Assembly: GCA_021789755.1 (NCBI GenBank)
Contig: JAJYJD010000214.1
Coordinates: 1-6,211, forward strand
Length of the DNA: 6,211 nt
Reading direction: 5' to 3'
From: Bacteroidota bacterium
Lineage (GTDB): Bacteria > Bacteroidota > Ignavibacteria > Kryptoniales > JAKASW01
The translations under genes and the position numbers were made by a program. This document shows, in pieces, positions 1 through 4,753 of this stretch; the stretch's first letter is position 1; each line of letters opens with the position of its first letter. The notes under the pieces were generated by a model. It saw only the letters and a program-made list of their open reading frames with translations. It did not search any database and had not been told where the DNA came from.

Positions 1-174
1 CGAAGGCGAGACGATGCCTGCTTAATTTCGATATTCTTTTATAAAGTTCTATGTCGGCTACAAAAGGACTCCTACTAAACTGTGTCCGCTATGAGCCATT
101 GTTTCGGATTGATTTAAGCGAGCGTGGTAATTGCGGGGAGCCTGGGCGCCTGGAGGGGATTTAAGATCGCGGTC
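1..174. other. Non-coding stretch with no recognised feature
   Basis: I see no gene in this part of the 391-bp gap beyond carA. All frames are interrupted by stops within short distances; the longest ATG-initiated reading here (51-164, 37 codons, plus) has no ribosome binding site and no recognisable family. A short open stretch in frame 1 (1-78) could be the tail of a gene lying before the window, but nothing in it is recognisable. There is no transposase fragment or tRNA-like fold that I can identify. Confidence 0.5.
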
Positions 175-291
175 CTAGTGCCATTCCAACTAATTTTAGC
201 GAACAATGTGCGGCTAAAATAATTGTTGGAATGAGCACCTCGCCAAATTTTGATTGACGGGATTAGCAAATGATAGTTGGATGAGCACTAG
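175..291. repeat. Nested inverted repeats with one left arm and two right arms
   Basis: The left arm is 175-200. Its inner partner is 213-238, giving a stem of roughly 24 pairs (two small indels) around a 12-base loop (201-212). A second partner for the outer 16 bases of the left arm (175-190) lies at 276-291, where CTAGTGC and CCAAC match exactly in inverted orientation. The two right arms are therefore imperfect direct copies of each other (GTTGGAATGAGCAC at 225-238 and GTTGGATGAGCAC at 276-288). The left arm can pair with only one partner at a time. The arrangement resembles a miniature inverted-repeat element or a decayed insertion-sequence end, or a structured RNA. No open reading frame lies inside it, and I do not recognise the family. 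Confidence 0.6.
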
Positions 292-342
292 CAGCACCGC
301 GGACCTTTGCTGTGGTCTGAGAATACTCCTTTGAGAAAATCC

Positions 343-380
343 CTGACGGCGTGAATGAAACGCGCGAATGCCGATGTCAG
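343..380 (-). terminator. Possible carA terminator hairpin
   Basis: Twelve bases past the carA stop codon, CTGACGGC (343-350) faces GCC (370-372) plus GTCAG (376-380), forming an interrupted 8-bp stem. A competing inner stem is GCGT (349-352) with ACGC (360-363). Reading in the carA direction, the stem is followed after a few bases by a TTTT tract (within 335-341). Position and structure suit an intrinsic terminator, but the T-tract is short and the stem is bulged, so this is only a weak call. Confidence 0.3.
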
Positions 381-391
381 AACTGCTGTTG

Positions 392-1492
392 TCACCTTGC
401 CTCCACCTTTACGTCTTCCATCGCCTTGATGAAATCGTCGAAAAGGTAATCGCTGTCGTGCGGGCCGGGTGACGCTTCGGGGTGATACTGTACGCAGAAT
501 ACAGGAAGAGTCTTATGCCTGAAGCCTTCGAGTATGTTGTCGTTGAGGTCTATATGGGTTATCTCGTAGTCGGACGGGAGACTGTCGGGGTCGACGGCGA
601 AACCGTGGTTATGTGAAGTCACTTCGACCGTTTCGTTTTCGAGATGTTTTACCGGATGGTTCGCCCCGCGGTGGCCGAATTTCATCTTGAACGTTTTTCC
701 GCCTGCGGCGAGTGCGAGAATTTGATGTCCAAGGCAGATCCCGAAAATCGGCTTCCTGCCGATGAGTTGACGCACGCTCTCGATTGCGTAAGATACGGCG
801 GCCGGATCGCCGGGCCCGTTCGATAGAAAGACGCCGTCCGGGTTCAGCTTCAGAACTTCGTCGGCCGGGAGACTTGCAGGGACAACCGTCACGTCGCATC
901 CGCGCTCGTACAATTTTCGGAGTATATTCGTCTTGATGCCGTAATCGTAGGCGACGACGCGATATTTGAAATCCGATTTCCCGTTTTTGGAGAATCTGTA
1001 TGCCGCCTTCGTAGTAACGACCTTTGCCAGGTCGAGGCCGGACATCGATGGGAATGCCTTTGCCTTCTTCACGAGCGAAGCGTCGTCAAGGTCGGTCGTC
1101 GAGATCACGGCATTCATCGCGCCGGAGTCTCTTATTATTCTCGTAAGTTTTCGCGTGTCTATCCCTTCGATGCCGACCTTGTCGTTGCGTTTCAGGTAAT
1201 CGCCGAGGCTTTCCGAGGCCCGGTAGTTGCTGTAGAACTTGCTGTACTCCCTCACGACAAATCCGGCGACCTGCGGTTTCGACGATTCTACATCTTCCGG
1301 ATTTATTCCGTAATTGCCGATGTGCGGATAGGTCATGGTCACGATCTGACCGCAGTAGGAAGGATCGGTAAGGATCTCCTGGTAACCGATCATGCTTGTA
1401 TTGAATACGACTTCGCCCGCGGTTTCTCCCTCGGCGCCGAACGATTCGCCGGTGAAGACATTGCCGTCGGCGAGTGCCAGTTTTGCTCTCAA
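392..1492 (-). CDS. carA: Carbamoyl-phosphate synthase, small (glutaminase) subunit CarA
   Basis: CarA hydrolyses glutamine and passes ammonia to the large subunit CarB, which makes carbamoyl phosphate for pyrimidine and arginine synthesis in the cytoplasm. The 366-residue protein has the usual family length. The N-terminal CPSase small-chain domain (about residues 1-150) carries the conserved GEVVFNTSMIGYQEILTDPS (26-45). The class I glutamine amidotransferase domain (about 178-360) shows SNGPGDP (224-230), the nucleophile Cys253 in GICLGHQ, SHNHGF (293-298) and QYHPEASPGP with His337 and Glu339, so the catalytic triad is intact. The start is TTG at 1490-1492: the family motif begins directly after it, there is no nearby ATG, and a GGAG site (1498-1501) sits 5 bases upstream. 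carB is not in the window. It is divergent from glnB. Family assignment is secure. Confidence 0.98.
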   Translation of the reverse strand: MRAKLALADGNVFTGESFGAEGETAGEVVFNTSMIGYQEILTDPSYCGQIVTMTYPHIGNYGINPEDVESSKPQVAGFVVREYSKFYSNYRASESLGDYLKRNDKVGIEGIDTRKLTRIIRDSGAMNAVISTTDLDDASLVKKAKAFPSMSGLDLAKVVTTKAAYRFSKNGKSDFKYRVVAYDYGIKTNILRKLYERGCDVTVVPASLPADEVLKLNPDGVFLSNGPGDPAAVSYAIESVRQLIGRKPIFGICLGHQILALAAGGKTFKMKFGHRGANHPVKHLENETVEVTSHNHGFAVDPDSLPSDYEITHIDLNDNILEGFRHKTLPVFCVQYHPEASPGPHDSDYLFDDFIKAMEDVKVEAR

Positions 1493-1497
1493 TTTTG

Positions 1498-1501
1498 CTC
1501 C
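1498..1501 (-). promoter_or_regulatory. Ribosome binding site that supports the carA TTG start
   Basis: On the minus strand this reads GGAG, five bases before the TTG codon at 1490-1492. No in-frame ATG or GTG gives a better match to the family N-terminus, so this site decides the start. Confidence 0.6.
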
Positions 1502-1646
1502 AAATTCTTGTACTAAAATTTAATAAGACCGGCTATGCTATACAATTTGCGGCGAATGAAAAGATTGTGGTGTCTGCGGCGAAGCGGGATTAATAATGTC
1601 AGATCGGCGGTGTCGCGACGCTGTCAGTTTCTTGCTTCTGTGACGA

Positions 1647-1670
1647 TTTTGTGCCAATATTAACACAGAA
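1647..1670. promoter_or_regulatory. Dyad-symmetric, operator-like site upstream of glnB
   Basis: TGTG (1650-1653) and CACA (1664-1667) are arranged symmetrically around a central AATATT (1656-1661). All three share the same centre (1658.5), and flanking TT (1647-1648) and AA (1669-1670) extend the symmetry. Two positions on each side do not match. The site lies 46-69 bases before the glnB start in the spacer shared with carA. The layout resembles the binding site of a dimeric helix-turn-helix regulator. It is not a canonical CRP/FNR box: the gap between TGTG and CACA is 10 bases rather than 8. The regulator is unknown. I found no convincing -35/-10 pair for either divergent gene. Confidence 0.35.
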
Positions 1671-1703
1671 ACCCACGACCATGAGTAACCGCCTCACAAA
1701 ATC

Positions 1704-1709
1704 GAGGAG
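1704..1709 (+). promoter_or_regulatory. Ribosome binding site of glnB
   Basis: GAGGAG lies six bases before the ATG at 1716 and fixes that start. Confidence 0.75.
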
Positions 1710-1715
1710 CTTGAA

Positions 1716-2054
1716 ATGAAAAAGATCGAAGCTATCATCCGTCCGTTCAAAATCGATGACGTCCGGGAGGCGCTGATAGAAATCGGTATAAAAGGCATGA
1801 CGATCACTGAAGTCAAGGGTTATGGTCGTCAGAAGGGGCACACCGAGATGTATCGCGGGTCGGAGTATCAGATTGATTTTTTACCCAAGATGAAGATCGA
1901 GATCATTTCGCCGGACGATCAGGTCGACAAAATCGTGGGCACAATTATAAAAAGCGCCAAGACCGGCCAGGTGGGGGACGGCAAAATTTTCATATATCCT
2001 GTCGAAGAAGTCATCCGCGTACGAACAGAGGAGAGCGGAGAAGCTGCACTTTAA
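1716..2054 (+). CDS. glnB: Nitrogen regulatory protein PII (GlnB/GlnK family)
   Basis: PII is a cytoplasmic homotrimer that binds ATP/ADP and 2-oxoglutarate and controls nitrogen-assimilation targets by direct contact. The 112 residues match the family length exactly. The T-loop (about 37-55) contains YRGSEY (46-51), matching PII signature 1, with Tyr51 at the position that GlnD uridylylates in enterobacteria; whether this organism modifies it cannot be seen. The B-loop TGQVGDGKIFIYPV (83-96) matches signature 2, with Gly87, Gly89 and Lys90 at nucleotide-binding positions. The N-terminus MKKIEAIIRPFK is typical of GlnB. There is no amtB next door, which favours GlnB over GlnK, but sequence alone does not separate them well. 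It has a strong ribosome binding site and is divergent from carA, also a glutamine-linked gene. Confidence 0.96.
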   Translation: MKKIEAIIRPFKIDDVREALIEIGIKGMTITEVKGYGRQKGHTEMYRGSEYQIDFLPKMKIEIISPDDQVDKIVGTIIKSAKTGQVGDGKIFIYPVEEVIRVRTEESGEAAL

Positions 2055-2060
2055 TGGTAA

Positions 2061-2088
2061 GCTCCAAGCACCAGGTTCCAAGGTCCAA
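2061..2088. repeat. Degenerate 7-bp tandem repeat after glnB
   Basis: Starting six bases past the glnB stop codon, four consecutive 7-base units (2061, 2068, 2075, 2082) fit the consensus GNTCCAA with one or two changes in some units. The units lie in the 186-bp gap between glnB and era and do not code for anything recognised. A related 7-base array follows era at 3184-3206. Confidence 0.6.
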
Positions 2089-2146
2089 ACAACTATCAAA
2101 TATTAATCCATCAAGCTCGAAATCCGCGAAAGCTTTGCTCGTTGTC

Positions 2147-2163
2147 GGTTAAAACCTTTTTTT
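2147..2163 (+). terminator. Weak possible terminator after glnB
   Basis: GGTT (2147-2150) and AACC (2153-2156) can form a very short stem followed at once by seven T residues (2157-2163). The T-tract is good, but the stem is only three to four pairs, so this is weak evidence for termination about 92 bases after the glnB stop. Confidence 0.22.
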
Positions 2164-2181
2164 GTATGGAGCTTGTCTTTC

Positions 2182-2206
2182 GATCTCGGCAGATCGACGT
2201 GATCTG
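2182..2206 (+). promoter_or_regulatory. Alternating GATCT/AGATC segments in the era leader
   Basis: GATCT (2182-2186), AGATC (2191-2195) and GATCT (2201-2205) follow one another at nearly even spacing. The middle segment can pair with either flank: a 5-bp stem with a 4-base loop, or the 6-bp stem CAGATC/GATCTG (2190-2195 with 2201-2206) with a 5-base loop. The two folds exclude each other. The element ends 34 bases before the era ATG. It could be an operator or a small leader structure; chance is also possible because the segments are short. Confidence 0.3.
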
Positions 2207-2240
2207 ACGGAGTGTTTGTGATTTGGAGCTTATATTCAGC

Positions 2241-3170
2241 ATGACAAACACGAACGCTGATAAGACGTCGAACTACCGTTGCGGCTATGTCGCCCTGGTA
2301 GGTGAGCCGAACGTCGGTAAATCCACGCTTCTCAATGCCCTGCTCGGCCAGAAGCTTTCCATCGTAACTCCCAAACCGCAAACCACGCGCCACAAAATTG
2401 CCGGGATACTTACCGGTGAAGACTTTCAGATCGTTTTTCTCGATACTCCGGGGCTGATCAGGCCCAGATACGCACTTCAGGAAGTGATGATGTCTTTTGC
2501 CGGGACGGCAATAGAAGAGGCGGACGTCGTCATGATTCTTGCCGACGCCGGCGAACGCGGCGCGGTCGGATCTCTAAAACACTCCGCGGCATTAGCGGGT
2601 CTCTCCGAGTTGAAAGATAAAAAGCCCGTGTTCATGGTGATCAATAAGATCGATCTCATCAAGAAGGCGGATGTACTTCCGCTCATCAAGTCTTTCAGTG
2701 AATTATTGCCCTTCAGAGAGATCATCCCCGTCTCGGCGATTAAAGGGGAGAATCTTGACGACCTGAAGAAGACGATCGTGAAATACCTTCCGGAAGGTAA
2801 CGCGCTCTACCCGGAGGATTACGTCAGCGACAGGGACGAAAGGTTCTTCGTCAGCGAGCTGATACGCGAAGAAATATTCAAGGTGTTTAAGGAAGAAGTC
2901 CCTTATGCGACGACTGTGGAAATAGAAGAGTTCAGGGAAAGCGACACGGAGCGCAAGACGTATATCCGGGCCGTGGTTTTTGTCGAGAAGGATTCGCAGA
3001 AGGGAATAATCATAGGGAAGGGCGGGGCTGCGCTCAAGCAGATCGGGCAAAGCGCGCGGCGACAGATCGAAGAGCTGATTGGACACGAAGTGTTCCTCGA
3101 ATTGTTCGTCAAGGTAGAAAAAGAATGGCGTGACGACAAGGCGAAGATCAAGAGGCTGGGGTACAGGTAG
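2241..3170 (+). CDS. era: GTPase Era (30S ribosomal subunit maturation)
   Basis: Era is an essential GTPase that binds the 3' end of 16S rRNA during small-subunit assembly. From the ATG at 2241 the protein has 309 residues, the normal family size. Its GTPase domain shows G1 GEPNVGKS (21-28), the conserved KPQTTRHKI with the G2 Thr (45-53), G3 DTPG (68-71), G4 NKID (135-138) and G5 SA (165-166). The linker DERFFVSELIREEIF (199-213) and VPYATTVEIEEF (220-231) lead into a C-terminal KH RNA-binding domain with the IGKGG loop (258-262) and the usual WRDD...LGY end. An in-frame TTG at 2223 would add six residues; I prefer the ATG because the family needs only a short lead before the G1 strand. The GGAG (2225-2228) is 12 bases from the ATG, rather far, so the start is less certain than the gene. 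Confidence 0.97.
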   Translation: MTNTNADKTSNYRCGYVALVGEPNVGKSTLLNALLGQKLSIVTPKPQTTRHKIAGILTGEDFQIVFLDTPGLIRPRYALQEVMMSFAGTAIEEADVVMILADAGERGAVGSLKHSAALAGLSELKDKKPVFMVINKIDLIKKADVLPLIKSFSELLPFREIIPVSAIKGENLDDLKKTIVKYLPEGNALYPEDYVSDRDERFFVSELIREEIFKVFKEEVPYATTVEIEEFRESDTERKTYIRAVVFVEKDSQKGIIIGKGGAALKQIGQSARRQIEELIGHEVFLELFVKVEKEWRDDKAKIKRLGYR

Positions 3171-3177
3171 AAATAGA

Positions 3178-3206
3178 CTCAAGAGTCGAAGGTCAAAAGT
3201 CAAAAG
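3178..3206. repeat. 7-bp tandem repeat after era
   Basis: Directly downstream of the era stop, three clear units in 7-base register (3184-3190, 3191-3197, 3198-3204) fit RGTCRAA, with a weaker unit at 3178-3183 and a partial one at 3205-3206. The consensus (roughly RGTCAAA) is close to that of the array after glnB (GNTCCAA). Confidence 0.6.
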
Positions 3207-3226
3207 CGGTTATGCAAGATATTGAA

Positions 3227-3242
3227 CGACCCCCTGGGGTTG
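3227..3242. terminator. Short GC-rich hairpin after era
   Basis: CGACCC (3227-3232) pairs with GGGTTG (3237-3242), including one G-U pair, around a 4-base loop, 57 bases after the era stop. No T-tract follows, so if it ends transcription it would not be by the classical intrinsic mechanism. It may also stabilise the 3' end of the era transcript. Confidence 0.25.
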
Positions 3243-3260
3243 AACAGGTTACGCAGGATG

Positions 3261-3333
3261 AGACGGAGAAACACGGAGAGCCCAGTAACGGTTTCTTCCG
3301 TGGCTCTTCCTCTTTACCCGGTGGAACTCCGTG
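3261..3333. repeat. Degenerate direct and inverted ACGGAG repeats
   Basis: Two 10-base units at 3261-3270 and 3271-3280 share ACGGAGA or a close variant. The inverted form recurs downstream: CACGGAG (3272-3278) is matched by CTCCGTG (3327-3333), and AGAGCC (3277-3282) by GGCTCT (3302-3307). The stretch fills the middle of the 235-bp era/DUF1015 gap and looks like a decayed palindromic intergenic repeat rather than coding sequence. Confidence 0.35.
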
Positions 3334-3355
3334 AAATGTTTTCCGCGCGCCTTGC

Positions 3356-3384
3356 TTTACAAAAGCCGCGTTTGTTATTATAAC
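3356..3384 (+). promoter_or_regulatory. Sigma-70-like promoter of the DUF1015 gene
   Basis: TTTACA (3356-3361) and TATAAC (3379-3384) each match five of six consensus positions and are 17 bases apart. Transcription would begin near 3391, only a few bases before the AGGAG site at 3395-3399, giving a very short leader. Bacteroidota proper often use a different promoter consensus, so the call depends on the true lineage. Confidence 0.42.
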
Positions 3385-3394
3385 TCCAGAAAAC

Positions 3395-3399
3395 AGGAG
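3395..3399 (+). promoter_or_regulatory. Ribosome binding site of the DUF1015 gene
   Basis: AGGAG sits six bases before the ATG at 3406 and confirms that start. Confidence 0.75.
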
Positions 3400-3405
3400 T
3401 CTTAG

Positions 3406-4683
3406 ATGGCAGATATCCAACCTTTCAAGTCGATTCATTTCAATACTGCGGTAATCAAAGATCTTTCGAAAGTTGTCGCACCGCCTTACGATGTAATTAA
3501 CAAGGAGCAACAGCAGGAACTTTTCAAAAGAGATAAGAATAATATCATCAGGCTCGATCTGAATCCCGATCCAGATCCGTATCCGGCTGCCGCAAAAGAA
3601 ATGCAGAGAATGTTGAAGGAGAAAGCGCTCGTTCAGGATAGTGAGCCCGCGATTTATCCGTACTTCCAGACATTCAAGACGCAGTCCGGCAGCACCGTCA
3701 CGCGGCGGGGCTTCATATCATGGATCAAGCTGGAACCGTTCGAGGCCGGCGTCGTCCTTCCGCATGAGCACACGCTTTCCGGGCCGAAGATGGACAGGCT
3801 GAAACTCATGACCGCGACTAAGGCGTCATTCAGCCAGATTTTCGGCGTGTACGGTGACCAGGGCAGGAAGCTTGAAAAAGAGTATGAGAAGTTGTCGAAG
3901 AAGAAACCTTTTCTGGAAGCGGACCAGGACGGCGTGAACAATAGATTGTACAGGATCACCGACCCGGCAACCGTGAAAGTGTTCCAGGGCTCGCTGAAAA
4001 ACATTCCCGTCTACATCGCCGACGGCCACCACAGATACGAGACGGCCCTAGAATACCAGCGGCTTATGAAGGAGAAAAACCCTAAGCACACGGGAAAAGA
4101 AGCATACAATTTCATAATGATGTACTTCACCAACATCTTCGATTCGGGACTCGTCGTTTATCCGACGCACAGGATACTTCACAGCTTAGCCGGTTTCGAC
4201 GCGAACAAGATGATCGAAGCCGTGAAAACCCATTTTGATTTCACTTCAAAGCCTGATGTCGATACGCTGGCGTCTGTGCTTCTGTCGGCCGGCGCGCATT
4301 CTTACGGAATGATACTGCCGCAGAGGAAATACTATCTAATGAAGTTGAAATCCGGCTCCGATGTGCTTTCTATTGTCAAGGAAAACGTGCCGGCTCCTGT
4401 GAAAAGGCTCGATGTTACGCTGCTGCACGACTATGTGTTGACACAGACGCTCGGAATTTCGAAAGAGGCGCAGGAGAAGAAGCTGAACATAAATTATACG
4501 ATCGATCGGCATGAAGTAGACGGCGCGGTGCAATCCGGCAAGGGACAGGTCGGCTTTATACTCAACGCGACTAAGGTCGAGCAGGTGAAGGAAGTCGCAG
4601 ATGCGAGTGCCGTCATGCCGCAGAAGTCGACGTACTTCTATCCGAAGCTATTGTCGGGATTGCTGCTCAGCGGGCTGGAGTAG
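3406..4683 (+). CDS. DUF1015 family protein
   Basis: This 425-residue soluble protein belongs to the DUF1015 family (Pfam PF06245); no signal peptide or membrane segment is visible. Family hallmarks are VAPPYDVI (24-31), the stretch RRGFISW (100-106), VLPHEHTLSGPKMDRLKLM (117-135) with several charged or His residues suited to a catalytic or binding site, SQIFGVYGD (143-151), and YIADGHHRYETALEYQ (203-218). The DGHHR motif resembles that of the ParB/sulfiredoxin-like fold, so a phosphate- or nucleotide-related activity is possible, but that is inference. In many Bacteroidota I recall this family beside serA/serC serine-biosynthesis genes; no such neighbour is present here. Length is normal and the reading frame is intact. 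It has its own promoter-like sequence and a good ribosome binding site, so it is probably transcribed alone. The biochemical role remains unassigned from this window. Confidence 0.93.
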   Translation: MADIQPFKSIHFNTAVIKDLSKVVAPPYDVINKEQQQELFKRDKNNIIRLDLNPDPDPYPAAAKEMQRMLKEKALVQDSEPAIYPYFQTFKTQSGSTVTRRGFISWIKLEPFEAGVVLPHEHTLSGPKMDRLKLMTATKASFSQIFGVYGDQGRKLEKEYEKLSKKKPFLEADQDGVNNRLYRITDPATVKVFQGSLKNIPVYIADGHHRYETALEYQRLMKEKNPKHTGKEAYNFIMMYFTNIFDSGLVVYPTHRILHSLAGFDANKMIEAVKTHFDFTSKPDVDTLASVLLSAGAHSYGMILPQRKYYLMKLKSGSDVLSIVKENVPAPVKRLDVTLLHDYVLTQTLGISKEAQEKKLNINYTIDRHEVDGAVQSGKGQVGFILNATKVEQVKEVADASAVMPQKSTYFYPKLLSGLLLSGLE

Positions 4684-4693
4684 GTTCGGCCAC

Positions 4694-4724
4694 ACCTTGC
4701 GAAGGTTCAAAACCTTCGCAAGGT
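4694..4724. terminator. Perfect 14-bp-arm hairpin in the convergent gap (repeat copy A)
   Basis: The arms 4694-4707 and 4711-4724 are perfectly complementary around a 3-base loop. The hairpin lies 10 bases past the DUF1015 stop and 8 bases past the PorV-like stop on the other strand, so it could serve as a bidirectional terminator. No T-tract follows on either strand, so a stem-only, processing or repeat-element role is equally possible. Each arm is itself almost palindromic (ACCTT, GCG, AAGGT), so two small hairpins can form instead of one long one. A near-identical copy lies at 5980-6014. Confidence 0.6.
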
Positions 4725-4753
4725 TGGTGCCTTTACCTCACCACCAGGTTCAA
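4694..4753. repeat. 60-bp repeat, copy A
   Basis: This segment matches 5982-6041 at 56 of 60 positions with no gaps. It contains the hairpin (4694-4724), the 8-base spacer, the stop codon of the PorV-like gene and its last six codons. The four differences are one in the hairpin loop region and three around the spacer and stop. The match decays abruptly beyond the last six codons. Confidence 0.85.

Noticed and set aside
51..164. 37-codon ATG open frame, plus strand
   Set aside because: No ribosome binding site, no recognisable sequence, ends just before the inverted repeats; better treated as chance.
609..899. 96-codon open frame on the minus strand inside carA
   Set aside because: It is an out-of-frame shadow of the secure carA gene, Arg-rich and low in complexity, with no family resemblance. 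The same applies to the other overlapping frames inside carA, era, the DUF1015 gene and the PorV-like gene.
1612..1619. Perfect 8-bp palindrome GTCGCGAC in the carA/glnB spacer
   Set aside because: Too short to separate from chance in GC-rich DNA and not extended by flanking symmetry.
1621..1636. Possible sigma-54 promoter ahead of glnB (TGTCAG followed by TTGCT)
   Set aside because: The spacing is one base short of the -24/-12 rule and the invariant GG is replaced by GT.
2223..2240. Upstream TTG start adding six residues to Era
   Set aside because: Not excluded, but the ATG at 2241 already gives full family length, and the extra residues show no conserved pattern.
2703..3203. 166-codon open frame on the minus strand opposite era
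   Set aside because: Era on the plus strand has every G-motif and a KH domain; the antisense frame shows nothing recognisable.
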